Below, in pieces: positions 7,422-15,708 of a DNA stretch of 45,471 nt. Numbering within the stretch: the first letter of the stretch is position 1; each line of letters begins with the position of its first letter. Position numbers and translations under genes: made by a program. Below the pieces are notes generated by a model. That model worked only from the letters and a program-made list of their open reading frames with translations, had not been told where the DNA came from and did not search any database. Source of the DNA: Nanobdellota archaeon (GTDB lineage Archaea > Nanobdellota > Nanobdellia > UBA10117); NCBI GenBank assembly GCA_013331935.1, contig DUFN01000017.1:32099-77569 (forward strand), given 5' to 3'.

Positions 7422-9785
7422 ATGGCAACATATACTAGCTGGTTTAAGCAGATACATAAGGATGATGTAGATATTGCCGGCGGAAAGGGGGCTAACCTCG
7501 GCGAGATGTGGAATAATGGCTTTCCTGTGCCAAATGGCTTTATTCTTCTTGCGCAGGCCTACAGGGATTTCCTCAAAGAAAATAACCTCGACAAAAAGAT
7601 TTATTCAAAACTCGAGGGAATAAATTACGAAGACACTGCGCATTTGGAAAAAACTGCGAAAGAAATACAAGGATGGATTTCCTCTGCAAAAATTTCCGAA
7701 GACATGAAAGAGGAAATCGAAGCAGCATATTCAATGTTTGATACTGTTCCTGAAATTCATAAAAATAAAATTGCGGAACGATTGCTTTTGGCAGGCAGGG
7801 ATCCGCCTTTTGTTGCTGTAAGAAGTTCTGCGACTGCCGAAGACCTGCCGCAGGCCAGTTTTGCAGGCCAGCAAGCCAGCTTCCTTAACATCAAAGGCAA
7901 GGCAAAGCTGATTCAGGCTGTGAAGGACTGCTGGGCATCACTTTACACTGGGCGCGCAATTTATTATAGGCAGAAAAACAATTTCCCCCACGAAAAAGTG
8001 GCGCTATGTGTTGTTGTGCAGAAACAAGTGAACTCCGAAAAATCTGGAATAATGTTTTCAATTAATCCGGCAACAAATAATGAAAAAGAAATTGTGATTG
8101 AAGCGATTTATGGCTTGGGCGAAGCAGTTGTTTCTGGCTCTGTAAGCCCCAACACATACATAATTGACAAGGATTTTGAAAAAATTATTGATACTGATAC
8201 TCCAAAGCAGGACTTTTTGATAACAAGAGATGCATATGGTAATAATATTCAGAAAAAACTCAATGACAAGCAGAATTCAACGCAGGTTTTGAATGAAAAA
8301 GAGATTTCTGTTTTGGTAAAGCTGGCAAAAAAATCAGAGAATCACTATAAATTCCCGCAGGATATGGAATGGGCAATCGAAGGTGGACGGGTTTACATGG
8401 TGCAGACAAGGCCAGTGACTACTCTGCATAAAACAGAGAGCCCAATAAAAGAAGAAGCGCAGGCAGGCGAGGCCATCCTTCACGGGCTTGGCGCTTCTGC
8501 AGGCATTGCCTCTGGAAAAGTAAAACTCGTGTACAATATTAGCGATTTGGATAAAGTCGAAAAGGGAGACATTCTTGTCGCGCAGATGACGAACCCAGAT
8601 TATGTTCCAGCAATGCAGAGAGCAGTTGCAATTGTTACGGATGCAGGCGGAATTACATCTCATGCAGCAATTGTCTCAAGAGAAATGGGCATTCCAGCTA
8701 TTGTCGGCACAAAAGAAGCAACAAAACTTCTAAAAGATGGGGATGTGATAACTGTTGATGGGCATGCTGGCAAGGTTTTCAGGGGCGAAATCCGCATTGA
8801 AGTGCCAAAAGAAGAAGATGTAGTTGTCAGTCATGCGGTTGTTAGTTCTTCGCCAAGTGAGGAAACAAAAGAGCAACCAACAACAAATAATCAAGAACGG
8901 GCAACACGTATGAGCATCAAAGTCAATGTCGAACTGCCGATGTCTGCAAAAAGGGCATCGGCAACAGGTGCAGATGGCATAGGATTATTAAGATTGGAAG
9001 GAATTATTGCATCCGGCAAGATCCATCCAGGAAAATACCTGAGAGACAGAAGGCTTGACGAGTATGAAAAACTTATTTATGATGGTGTAAAAGAAATTGT
9101 TTCAGAATTCGAAGGCAAGCCAGTGTGGGTTAGGACTTCTGACATAAGAACAGATGAGTTTACAGAGCTGGAAGGCGGAGGAGATGAACCTAAAGAGGCA
9201 AACCCAATGATTGGCTGGCATGGCATCCGCAGAAGCCTGGACTGCCCAGACTTATTGAAAGCAGAATTTTCAGCAATCAAAAAATTATATGACGAGGGAT
9301 TTACAAAAATCGGAATCATGCTACCATTTATTATTTCAGTTGATGAGGTGAGGCAGGCAAAGCAGATTTTATCAGAAGTCTGGTTTGGAGATGGAACTTC
9401 TGCTGCCCTGCCTATTGAATTCGGAGTGATGGTTGAAACACCAGCGGCTGTTTTGATAATAGAATACTTATGCAAGGAGGGAATTGATTTCATTTCTTTC
9501 GGGACAAATGACTTGACACAGACAATTCTCGGTGTTGACAGGGGGAATGAAAACATTGCAAAATTATATTCTGAGAAACACCCTGCGGTTTTAAGAGCCA
9601 TTGAGCATGTAATTAAAATCTGCAGGATGCAGAATGTCAAGACCTCTGTGTGCGGGCAGGCTGGCTCTGACCCTGAAATGGCAGAGATGCTGTTTAAGTT
9701 TGGGATAGATTCTATTTCTGCAAATATTGATGCAGTTGGCAAGATTCGCAAGAAGATTTTAGAATTAGAGGCAGGACAGCTTTAA
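7422..9785 (+). CDS. ppsA: Phosphoenolpyruvate synthase
   Basis: 787 residues, typical for pyruvate, water dikinase, which makes PEP, AMP and phosphate from pyruvate, ATP and water at the entry to gluconeogenesis. The ATP-grasp domain spans about 1-335 (G-G-K-G-A-N-L-G-E-M at 20-29; R-S-S-A-T-A-E-D at 134-141; E-W-A-I at 316-319). The swivelling phosphohistidine domain contains T-S-H-A-A with catalytic His414. The C-terminal TIM barrel has G-L-L-R-L-E near 521-526, the P-M-I-G-W-H-G-I-R-R stretch, and catalytic Cys744 in C-G-Q-A. A 37-residue Ser/Thr/Glu-rich linker (461-497) separates the His domain from the barrel. TATA-like CTTTATAATA at 7390-7400. Confidence 0.95.
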   Translation: MATYTSWFKQIHKDDVDIAGGKGANLGEMWNNGFPVPNGFILLAQAYRDFLKENNLDKKIYSKLEGINYEDTAHLEKTAKEIQGWISSAKISEDMKEEIEAAYSMFDTVPEIHKNKIAERLLLAGRDPPFVAVRSSATAEDLPQASFAGQQASFLNIKGKAKLIQAVKDCWASLYTGRAIYYRQKNNFPHEKVALCVVVQKQVNSEKSGIMFSINPATNNEKEIVIEAIYGLGEAVVSGSVSPNTYIIDKDFEKIIDTDTPKQDFLITRDAYGNNIQKKLNDKQNSTQVLNEKEISVLVKLAKKSENHYKFPQDMEWAIEGGRVYMVQTRPVTTLHKTESPIKEEAQAGEAILHGLGASAGIASGKVKLVYNISDLDKVEKGDILVAQMTNPDYVPAMQRAVAIVTDAGGITSHAAIVSREMGIPAIVGTKEATKLLKDGDVITVDGHAGKVFRGEIRIEVPKEEDVVVSHAVVSSSPSEETKEQPTTNNQERATRMSIKVNVELPMSAKRASATGADGIGLLRLEGIIASGKIHPGKYLRDRRLDEYEKLIYDGVKEIVSEFEGKPVWVRTSDIRTDEFTELEGGGDEPKEANPMIGWHGIRRSLDCPDLLKAEFSAIKKLYDEGFTKIGIMLPFIISVDEVRQAKQILSEVWFGDGTSAALPIEFGVMVETPAAVLIIEYLCKEGIDFISFGTNDLTQTILGVDRGNENIAKLYSEKHPAVLRAIEHVIKICRMQNVKTSVCGQAGSDPEMAEMLFKFGIDSISANIDAVGKIRKKILELEAGQL

Positions 9786-9877
9786 CTATTTATCAGTAAT
9801 TGTAACCTGCAAAATATAATTTACAAGAAACAAATGTATTTAAATAAAAAACATTTTTAATTTTTGAGGTGCTGATA

Positions 9878-10228
9878 GTGGATAAGCTATTTGACAAAGT
9901 ATGCGTAGTGTGCAATGAATCTGTTTATGCTACTATCTGCGCACTTTGCTTGACTGATCGGACAGAGACATGGCTCGAAGGGAAAAAATTATCCATGACA
10001 CGCGAATTCAGGCAACAGGTAAGATTATTTTTGGATTCATTGAGAAAAAAATCAACAATGAAGTGTTCTATGTGTAGGACAGAAACAATTGCAACCTGCC
10101 ATATGTGCTACCTTGAGCGAATTGGGGGCTGGCTTGCCAGCAAGGATAAGGGGATGGCCGTTGATTTCGTGAAGAATTTTAATGCGGATTTCTCGGAGAA
10201 GGCGTTTGGACGAGAGCTTTATGCTTAA
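9878..10228 (+). CDS. Small protein with duplicated zinc-knuckle/helix unit
   Basis: 116 residues from a GTG at 9878, chosen because GAGGTG sits six bases upstream. A GTG at 9869 is the alternative. The protein is two copies of one unit: C-V-V-C...C-A-L-C then a Trp-containing basic helix, and C-S-M-C...C-H-M-C then a similar W-L-A-S-K-D-K-G helix. Each unit has two CxxC pairs 9-12 residues apart, enough for one zinc ion. I recognise no named family. Nucleic-acid or protein binding is plausible. The 3' end overlaps the convergent GrpB-like gene by 50 bases. Confidence 0.65.
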   Translation: MDKLFDKVCVVCNESVYATICALCLTDRTETWLEGKKLSMTREFRQQVRLFLDSLRKKSTMKCSMCRTETIATCHMCYLERIGGWLASKDKGMAVDFVKNFNADFSEKAFGRELYA

Positions 10229-10748
10229 GATATACCCATAATGCTTTTTTAGTTAGCTTCTTTATATAATTAGTTTTGTATGCGCGGTATTTTTCCCCGC
10301 TGTCTTTTGCAAATCTGGATGCTTTTTTCTTTATTAGTGCATATTCTTCTGCATCTGCCGAATTTCTCCGTAAATACCAGACAAATGCAATGGTTTTTTT
10401 CCAATTCAGACTGTTGAGCCATGTTAAATGTAAATGAACTCTGCGGATTTTTCTGCGATATTTGTAATCGCGCCTAAGGAAAAATCGCTCTGCATCGCCA
10501 CTGCTTTCTTTATAGGTGTAGCCTGCTTTTTCAAGCTTATTTCTGGCATTAATTCTGTATTTTTTTGGCATGGCGATGCCAACATCAATAATTCCTTTTC
10601 CGCAGAGGCATGGCACAGCAGTACTGCCTATGTGTGCAATTAATGCGCGCGGAAGAATTTTTCGTATTCGTTCTCTTTCCAGTTGATATAATTTGGGAAA
10701 CTTTTTGGAATATTTTTTAAAACTATATTTGTTTTTTAGTTTGGTCAT
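10179..10748 (-). CDS. GrpB-family protein (nucleotidyltransferase fold)
   Basis: 189 residues. I-A-H-I-G-S-T-A-V-P (about 37-46) followed by K-G-I-I-D-V-G-I is the signature of the GrpB/UPF0157 family, which has a minimal nucleotidyltransferase fold. The later H-L-H-L-T motif (about 105-109) is also typical. Enzymatic roles in this family are poorly defined. The highly basic composition (many K/R) suggests an RNA or nucleotide substrate. The last 16 codons overlap the convergent zinc-knuckle gene, so one of the two ends may be read differently in the cell. Confidence 0.8.
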   Translation of the reverse strand: MTKLKNKYSFKKYSKKFPKLYQLERERIRKILPRALIAHIGSTAVPCLCGKGIIDVGIAMPKKYRINARNKLEKAGYTYKESSGDAERFFLRRDYKYRRKIRRVHLHLTWLNSLNWKKTIAFVWYLRRNSADAEEYALIKKKASRFAKDSGEKYRAYKTNYIKKLTKKALWVYLKHKALVQTPSPRNPH

Positions 10749-10782
10749 ATGTCATATTTGTAATTTGGCTTATAAATATTTC

Positions 10783-11601
10783 TCAAACAACTAAAATATC
10801 CAAACACGCATGATTAACGTGCGGTTTGTAACTTTTAATTACCTTGACTTGTAATAGTTTTACTTTATAATTTGAAAAATCCTTAAAAAGTTCAGCTTCT
10901 TTTCCTTCTTTGGCAAGCCCGTGGTAATGTACCACTGTTCCTTTCTGTGCGATACGCATGGCCGCGGGAATGTATTTCTTGCAGCTCGGAATTAATCCCA
11001 TCAAAATCCTGTTCGCTTTCGGAAAAGTTTTGTTCTGCAAAACTTTTTCGCAGTCCCCGAGAATTGGAAAAACATTTGATAAATAGTTTAGCCGAACATT
11101 TTCTTTCAAATATTTAAATGCATCTGGATTTATTTCAATTGAAATAATTTTGGCGCGCGGATGGGTTTTCGCAATCGGAATTGAAAAATATCCAATACCA
11201 GCGAACATATCAACAACAACTTCATTTTCTTTTACAAGCGAAATAATTCTTTTTTTCTCTGCGTGGTTTCCGTGCGAATACATTATTTCTTTCGGATTTA
11301 ATTTTAATTTGCAATTATTTTCAGTTACGATAACTTCTTTCGGCATTTTTCCCGCAATCACTTCAACATCCGGCTTCCTTTTCTGTTCGGTTATTCCTTT
11401 TTGCACGCAGACTGCCGTGAAGTACGGAAATAATTCCAAAATAGTTTTTCCAATCAGCGCCTTGTGTTTTTCAAGCGCTTTATTCAAATGAATCAGGCAA
11501 ACCTCGCCAAGTTTCTGGTAAGAGGCAGGCAATAAGTTTATTTCCTCGCCGGATAAATTTGATTCTAAGAGCCTCGCTGTCAGATGGGTTTTGAAACGCA
11601 T
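10783..11601 (-). CDS. taw2: Taw2/TYW2-like tRNA wybutosine-pathway aminocarboxypropyltransferase
   Basis: 272 residues of the Trm5/TYW2 (Met-10-like) class I SAM fold. S-H-G-N at 109-112, D-M-F-A-G-I-G-Y-F at 131-139 (SAM site) and M-G-L-I-P-S at 201-206 match the TYW2 branch, where the last motif replaces the N-L-P of Trm5. The C-terminus K-P-H-V-N-H-A-C-L-D is standard for the whole family. Taw2 moves the 3-amino-3-carboxypropyl group of SAM to the modified G37 of tRNA-Phe. Taw1 for the preceding step is encoded at 29353-30393. A Trm5 methyltransferase is the main alternative. Adjacent S-adenosylhomocysteinase lies upstream on the same strand. Confidence 0.75.
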   Translation of the reverse strand: MRFKTHLTARLLESNLSGEEINLLPASYQKLGEVCLIHLNKALEKHKALIGKTILELFPYFTAVCVQKGITEQKRKPDVEVIAGKMPKEVIVTENNCKLKLNPKEIMYSHGNHAEKKRIISLVKENEVVVDMFAGIGYFSIPIAKTHPRAKIISIEINPDAFKYLKENVRLNYLSNVFPILGDCEKVLQNKTFPKANRILMGLIPSCKKYIPAAMRIAQKGTVVHYHGLAKEGKEAELFKDFSNYKVKLLQVKVIKSYKPHVNHACLDILVV

Positions 11602-11632
11602 GAAAATGGAAATAACCGGGTGTTTTTAAATC

Positions 11633-11708
11633 TAAGTCCCTTCCAACCGCAAAATCGGTTGACGCTTTTGTCGTATTCGGCGAAGCCGAATACAACTTAA
11701 GTCCCTTC
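11633..11708. repeat. 11-bp direct repeat enclosing two hairpins after ahcY
   Basis: TAAGTCCCTTC occurs at 11633-11643 and 11698-11708. The second copy covers the last codons and stop of the S-adenosylhomocysteinase gene. Between the copies lie two inverted repeats: CAACCG...CGGTTG (11644-11661) and a nine-base-pair stem GTATTCGGC/GCCGAATAC with a three-base loop (11673-11693). On the minus strand this follows the ahcY stop, so the strong hairpin could act in 3'-end formation. The flanking repeat also resembles a target-site duplication of a tiny inserted element. Confidence 0.55.
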
Positions 11709-12947
11709 TTCAAACCCAGCCAGATATTTTTTCTGTTCATCTGTTAAACTATCTATGGTAATCCCCATTGTCGCCAGCTTAATGGAAGCAATTTCCTGGT
11801 CCTGTGCTTTTGGCAGGTTGTGGACGTCCGGTTTTATCTGGCCTTTGTTCTTTGCCAAGTGCAGGACTGCCATGAATTGGTTTGCGAAAGACATATCCAT
11901 TACTTCGGATGGATGGCCTTCTGCAGCTGCCAGATTTACAAGCCTGCCTTCTGCAAGCAAGTAGATTTTGTTTCCATTCGGCAGAATGTATTCAACATTA
12001 TTGTCGCGGATTTCTTTTTTTGATTTAGCTATTTTTTCCAGTGCAGCCGCATCAATTTCCAGATTAAAATGCCCTGAATTTGCTAAGATTGCGCCATTTT
12101 TCATTAATTCGAAATGTTTTTCTGTAATTATATTGTTGCAGCCAGTAGTTGTTACGAAAATGTCGCCGAGCTTTGCGGCTTCTGACATTGGCATTACTTT
12201 GAAGCCTTCCATTCTTGCGCGGAGAGCGTTTATGGAATCAATTTCTGTTACAATAATATCGCAGCCCATGCCTTTTGCGCGCATTGCCACGCCTTTCCCG
12301 CAGTGGCCATAGCCAGCCACAACCAAGGTCTTGCCAGCCAGCATTACATTAGTTGCCCTTTTTATTCCGTCCAAGGTTGATTCTCCTGTTCCGTAAACAT
12401 TGTCAAAGTCCCATTTTGTTTCTGCGTCAGACACTGCCATGATTGGATATTTCAGCTGGCCTGCGGCAGCCATTGCTCTTATGCGGTTTATCCCTGTCGT
12501 GGTCTCTTCGCACCCGCCAATTATGCCTTTCAAAACTTCAGGATATTTTTGGTGCGCGACAAAAACCAAGTCCGCGCCGTCATCAATTGTGATGTGCGGG
12601 CTTGCCTTGATGCACTGCTCAATGCACCAGTAATAATCTTCTTTTGATATTCCGCGCCATGCATAAACATCAATTCCTTCTTCTGCCAAAGCGGCGGCAA
12701 CATCATCTTGTGTTGAAAGAGGGTTGCATCCGCTCCAGACTGGATTTGCGCCCGCGGCTTTCAATGCGCGGATGAGGACTGCTGTTTCTTTTGTGACATG
12801 AAGGCAGCCGGCAATTGTGAGGCCTGCCAGAGGTTTTGATGTTTCATATCTTTTTTTCAGTTCCATGAGCACAGGCATTCTCGACTCAGCCCATTCAATT
12901 TTGAGCCTGCCCTGCGCTGCTAATTTCGGGTCTGCTATTTTTGCCAT
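11697..12947 (-). CDS. ahcY: S-adenosylhomocysteine hydrolase
   Basis: 416 residues, normal for archaeal adenosylhomocysteinase, which splits S-adenosylhomocysteine to adenosine and homocysteine and so relieves product inhibition of methyltransferases. Visible landmarks are C-L-H-V-T-K-E-T at 48-55, D-D-G-A-D near 122-126, E-E-T-T-T-G at 147-152, the S-D-A-E-T-K-W-D-F-D-N active-site stretch at 173-183 and the NAD-binding G-Y-G-H-C-G-K-G at 212-219. The gene stands just upstream of taw2 on the same strand, 96 nt apart with hairpins between. Several SAM-dependent enzymes are encoded in this window. Confidence 0.95.
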   Translation of the reverse strand: MAKIADPKLAAQGRLKIEWAESRMPVLMELKKRYETSKPLAGLTIAGCLHVTKETAVLIRALKAAGANPVWSGCNPLSTQDDVAAALAEEGIDVYAWRGISKEDYYWCIEQCIKASPHITIDDGADLVFVAHQKYPEVLKGIIGGCEETTTGINRIRAMAAAGQLKYPIMAVSDAETKWDFDNVYGTGESTLDGIKRATNVMLAGKTLVVAGYGHCGKGVAMRAKGMGCDIIVTEIDSINALRARMEGFKVMPMSEAAKLGDIFVTTTGCNNIITEKHFELMKNGAILANSGHFNLEIDAAALEKIAKSKKEIRDNNVEYILPNGNKIYLLAEGRLVNLAAAEGHPSEVMDMSFANQFMAVLHLAKNKGQIKPDVHNLPKAQDQEIASIKLATMGITIDSLTDEQKKYLAGFEEGT

Positions 12948-13037
12948 GTTTTTTGGTATTTGGGAAGGAATTTAAATTTAATCAAAGCGAAACATACAGA
13001 TAAGCCTTAAAAACACTGCCCTGAACGAGATACTAAA

Positions 13038-13631
13038 ATGTCAAAACGAATTTCCAAGGAAGCACAGCAGAAGATTTTGGAGGCCCATGGGCTAAAATTA
13101 TCACAGTCAGAAGCCGCAAAATATGCCGGTGTGAGTCAAACTAATGTGCATAATTATTGGAAAGCGGCAGGGCTAAATCCACATCGTAAAGCCGGATTAG
13201 CCAAAGAAACGCAGGATTTGATTTATGCCGCGTGGGAACGTGGGCTCAGTGCGTGCAAAACAAGCACATACCTGGGAATTAGTATTCCTTCTGTTTTAAG
13301 ATACTGGAACGCTGCGGGCCTGAAATCGCACCATGCTCAATGGCGTGATGGCAGTTTAGGATTAAAAGTTTCACTGGAAATACTTTTGGATGGCGTATTT
13401 GATACTGTGAAAAATCCAAATGAGGCATTAGGATTGGACCAAATAATAGAAAGATTAAAAGACAGGTTAGATATAAAAAAAGTAAATACAAAAGATTTGC
13501 AGGAAAAAATCAACCAGCTTGTTGGCTGGGGATGTTACAATGTTGTGCAAAAAGATGGGAAGGTATATTATTCCGCAGGCATGCCTGCCGCAATGGATGG
13601 CAATTTAAAAGCCAGCGTAGCGAGTAAATAA
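13038..13631 (+). CDS. Tandem helix-turn-helix DNA-binding protein
   Basis: 197 residues. Two similar helix-turn-helix units are visible: about residues 20-48 (L-S-Q-S-E-A-A-K-Y-A-G-V-S...N-Y-W-K-A-A-G-L) and about 70-97 (L-S-A-C-K-T-S-T-Y-L-G-I-S...R-Y-W-N-A-A-G-L). Both end in the same Y-W-x-A-A-G-L-x-x-H phrase, so they arose by internal duplication. The C-terminal part (about 108-185) looks like a winged-helix or dimerisation domain. A CTTAAAAAC box about 28 nt upstream suggests a leaderless message. The stop is followed after one base by the Dph2 N-terminal gene, so the two are co-transcribed. The target is unknown. Confidence 0.75.
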   Translation: MSKRISKEAQQKILEAHGLKLSQSEAAKYAGVSQTNVHNYWKAAGLNPHRKAGLAKETQDLIYAAWERGLSACKTSTYLGISIPSVLRYWNAAGLKSHHAQWRDGSLGLKVSLEILLDGVFDTVKNPNEALGLDQIIERLKDRLDIKKVNTKDLQEKINQLVGWGCYNVVQKDGKVYYSAGMPAAMDGNLKASVASK

Positions 13632-13632
13632 A

Positions 13633-13899
13633 ATGGATTACGATTTAGAATTAGACAAGGTGGTTGAAGAAGTCAAAAAGTTAGATAAAAACAGAGTTAA
13701 AGTTTGCCTGCAATTTCCGGATGGCCTGAAAGCCAATGCCACCGAAGCGGTAAAAGAACTAGAGAAAAAAACCGCAGGCAAGGCAATATTCTTCATCTGG
13801 GCCGGCTCGAATTTCGGAGGCTGTGACGTGCCAGTACATTTGGAAAAATCGGGTTTTGACCTCATTGTTGGTTTTGGGCACTGCGTGTTTAAGAAATGA
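13633..13899 (+). CDS. dph2: Split diphthamide synthase Dph2, N-terminal domain
   Basis: 88 residues equal to domain 1 of archaeal Dph2, a protein normally about 330-340 residues long. The order Y-D-L-E-L-x-K-V-V-E-E, L-Q-F-P-D-G-L-K-A, F-I-W-A-G-S-N-F-G-G-C-D-V-P and V-G-F-G-H-C matches the family. Cys64 in G-G-C-D corresponds to the first [4Fe-4S] ligand. The frame stops right after G-H-C-V-F-K-K, a domain boundary, and the next gene starts inside its stop (ATGA). The missing domains are encoded at 25036-25716. Dph2 uses its cluster and SAM to add the 3-amino-3-carboxypropyl group to a histidine of EF-2. A pseudogene remnant is the alternative, but no decay is seen. Confidence 0.85.
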   Translation: MDYDLELDKVVEEVKKLDKNRVKVCLQFPDGLKANATEAVKELEKKTAGKAIFFIWAGSNFGGCDVPVHLEKSGFDLIVGFGHCVFKK

Positions 13900-14504
13900 C
13901 TAAAACGATTATATTTGATTTTGATGGAACTATTGCCGATTCGTTTAAGCAAACTGTTAATATAATTAATAGTTTATCTGAAGAATTTGGTTTTCAAAAA
14001 GAATTAAATTACGAAAAAATCCGCAGCAAAAGCATTTCCCAGCTAATAAAAGATCTGCGTATTTCATTTTGGAATGTTCCAAGAGTTATCTCGCGCTGGC
14101 GCAAAGAGCTTTCAAAAATAATTTACACCATAAAACCAACACAAATCGTGCCGGCATTAAAGAAATTAAAGCAAAAAGGCTGTGTTTTAGGCATACTAAC
14201 GACAAATTCCGAAGAAAACGTACGCAAGTTTCTCAAAGCAAATGATTTGGAATTATTTGATTTTGTTTGCCATGGAAGCAGTCTATTCGGAAAAGATAAA
14301 ATATTAAAAAAGATTATCAAAAAATACAAAATAAATATAAGTAATGCTATTTACGTTGGCGATGAGCCAAGAGACATTGAAGCCGCAAAGAAATTAAATA
14401 TGAAAATTATTGCAGTTGATTGGGGCTTTAGTTCAAAAGAATTATTGGAAAAAAGCGAGCCAGATGCTATTGTTAGTTCTGAAAAAGAATTGGCAGACTT
14501 ATAA
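13896..14504 (+). CDS. HAD-superfamily phosphatase (phosphoglycolate phosphatase-like)
   Basis: 202 residues with a complete HAD set: F-D-F-D-G-T-I-A-D-S at 7-16 (nucleophile and acid/base Asp), T-T-N-S at about 108-111, the Lys region G-K-D-K, and V-G-D-E-P-R-D-I-E-A-A at about 151-161. The helical cap of about 70 residues fits subfamily IA. The substrate is a small phosphorylated metabolite, not determinable here. It overlaps the Dph2 N-terminal gene by four bases and is the last gene of that operon; the convergent methyltransferase gene ends four bases later. Confidence 0.85.
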   Translation: MTKTIIFDFDGTIADSFKQTVNIINSLSEEFGFQKELNYEKIRSKSISQLIKDLRISFWNVPRVISRWRKELSKIIYTIKPTQIVPALKKLKQKGCVLGILTTNSEENVRKFLKANDLELFDFVCHGSSLFGKDKILKKIIKKYKINISNAIYVGDEPRDIEAAKKLNMKIIAVDWGFSSKELLEKSEPDAIVSSEKELADL

Positions 14505-14507
14505 TGA

Positions 14508-15071
14508 TTAGTAAGGTTTTAACAGCCAGAGAACCCTATGCGATGTAAAAATTAATTTATGCACGTCAAACTTCTGTTCATAGCAGACTTTCAACCGCAG
14601 GCTATTGAATGTGTCCTGCCAGTCTTTGTAAGATTTGTGGTTGTACGGGCAGTTTATTAATTTATATTTATTTGAAATGAAATCATGCAGCAATTCAAAA
14701 AACTTGTTATATGTTGAAGTTATTAGGTTTTCATAAATAATTATGCCTTTCCTGGAAACTCTTGTAGCTTCACGCAGCACAGCGGGAATATCATCGCAAT
14801 GGTGCAGTACTGTGAATATCAGTGAATAATCGAAAGACTTGTCTTTATGTGGAAAATGCAGGCCATCATAGAGTTGCAGCTTGATGTCTGTCGTATTAGT
14901 ATTTACTATGTCCAAACCTTCCACAAGTAAGCCATAGGTTTCCTTCAACTGCTTAGCAAGCCAACCGCTTCCCAGGCCAACATCCAACAGGCTGCTGCCT
15001 GCTTCTTCTGATAAGATGTCTTTAAATATTGGCATATATCCTGTTGCGCGCTTTTTATCATGACTTAGCAT
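14508..15071 (-). CDS. Class I SAM-dependent methyltransferase
   Basis: 187 residues. L-L-D-V-G-L-G-S-G-W-L-A at 28-39 is the SAM-binding motif I, E-G-L-D-I at about 51-55 the acidic loop, and F-D-Y-S-L-I-F-T-V-L-H-H-C with D-D-I-P-A-V-L-R-E-A-T-R-V the Methyltransf_11 post-motif region. I-I-I-Y-E-N follows. This family includes ubiquinone/SAM-type methylases acting on small molecules and lipids. Methylation of a cell-surface glycolipid or glycan would suit the neighbouring pilin and glycosyltransferase, but that is only context. Confidence 0.8.
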   Translation of the reverse strand: MLSHDKKRATGYMPIFKDILSEEAGSSLLDVGLGSGWLAKQLKETYGLLVEGLDIVNTNTTDIKLQLYDGLHFPHKDKSFDYSLIFTVLHHCDDIPAVLREATRVSRKGIIIYENLITSTYNKFFELLHDFISNKYKLINCPYNHKSYKDWQDTFNSLRLKVCYEQKFDVHKLIFTSHRVLWLLKPY

Positions 15072-15133
15072 TTCGAAATTATCAGATAGATTTGATTTAA
15101 ATAAGTATTGGCTGTTACGATAAATTAATTGTT

Positions 15134-15658
15134 CTATTTGTTGAAGCTTCCTGATGCAGCAGTCTTGCCAGAGAAATCTATTGTAAATGAAATCCTTGAG
15201 CTGTTTGGCTGGCTTGAGATTGAACAGCTTGTGCCTGACAAGCTGAGGATAATCTGCCTTATCTGTCCAATTGAAATATCTGTTCCACAGCCAGACGCGC
15301 AGGTTGGATTAGTACTGCCGCCCCAGTTTGAGGAGCATATAGATTTCTGATTTGAATCGAAAACAATCCATTCTGTTGTCGGGTATGTTGTGCCTGCTGT
15401 TGTTGGAATCGGATTATTTCCTATATTTTGCGCATAAATAGTCAGGTTTTGAGCTGAATCGTTGTAGTTTGCTTTTAGAATCGCAATACTGGATGCTATG
15501 GTAGTTTGGAGCTTGCCTTGGTAGCTTTCGACCCCGCCCTGTTGCTGGCCCTGCACTCTTGTTATCCAATAAAACATCCCGCCTGCTGCGGCGACAACCA
15601 TCATTAGAATCAAAATAGTGGCAATTATTGGAGAGATTGCCCGCTTATTTGTGGCCAT
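15134..15658 (-). CDS. Archaeal type IV pilin
   Basis: 174 residues. M-A-T-N-K-R-A-I-S-P-I-I-A-T-I-L is the archaeal pilin N-terminal signature: a short basic leader, prepilin peptidase site around K-R-A, then a hydrophobic assembly helix (about 8-30). G-Q-Q-Q-G-G-V-E-S follows the helix. The head contains N-D-S and N-L-T N-glycosylation sequons and four cysteines (C-S-S-N-W, C-A-S-G-C, C-S-I-S). A paralogue lies at 17876-18421 with near-identical ends. It is divergent from a glycosyltransferase across 50 bases with a shared TATA box. Confidence 0.85.
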   Translation of the reverse strand: MATNKRAISPIIATILILMMVVAAAGGMFYWITRVQGQQQGGVESYQGKLQTTIASSIAILKANYNDSAQNLTIYAQNIGNNPIPTTAGTTYPTTEWIVFDSNQKSICSSNWGGSTNPTCASGCGTDISIGQIRQIILSLSGTSCSISSQPNSSRISFTIDFSGKTAASGSFNK

Positions 15659-15679
15659 GAGAGTTTTTGCAGAGTTACA

Positions 15680-15689
15680 TATATAAGAT
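15680..15689. promoter_or_regulatory. Shared symmetrical TATA box of pilin and glycosyltransferase
   Basis: CATATATAAG reads as CTTATATATG on the other strand, so the same box can seat TBP in either direction. It lies about 25 nt from both the pilin ATG (15658) and the glycosyltransferase ATG (15709). No second A/T box is visible in the 50-base gap. Expression of the two genes is therefore likely linked. Confidence 0.5.
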
Positions 15690-15708
15690 TTGCCATGGTG
15701 TTAAACTC

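Noticed and set aside
9077-9751. 224-codon open frame antisense to ppsA
   Set aside because: It lies wholly inside a strongly conserved gene on the opposite strand; Ser/Ile/Pro-rich composition is what an antisense shadow gives.
11633-11708. Insertion sequence
   Set aside because: No transposase or terminal inverted repeats; at most a tiny non-coding element.
11480-11740. Open frame of 86 codons on the minus strand spanning the taw2 start and the ahcY end
   Set aside because: It overlaps both well-supported genes in another frame, covers the hairpin region and has no recognisable features.
13633-13899. Short Dph2-like gene as a simple truncated pseudogene
   Set aside because: The remaining domains are intact at 25036-25716, and the break falls at a domain boundary with clean start and stop signals.
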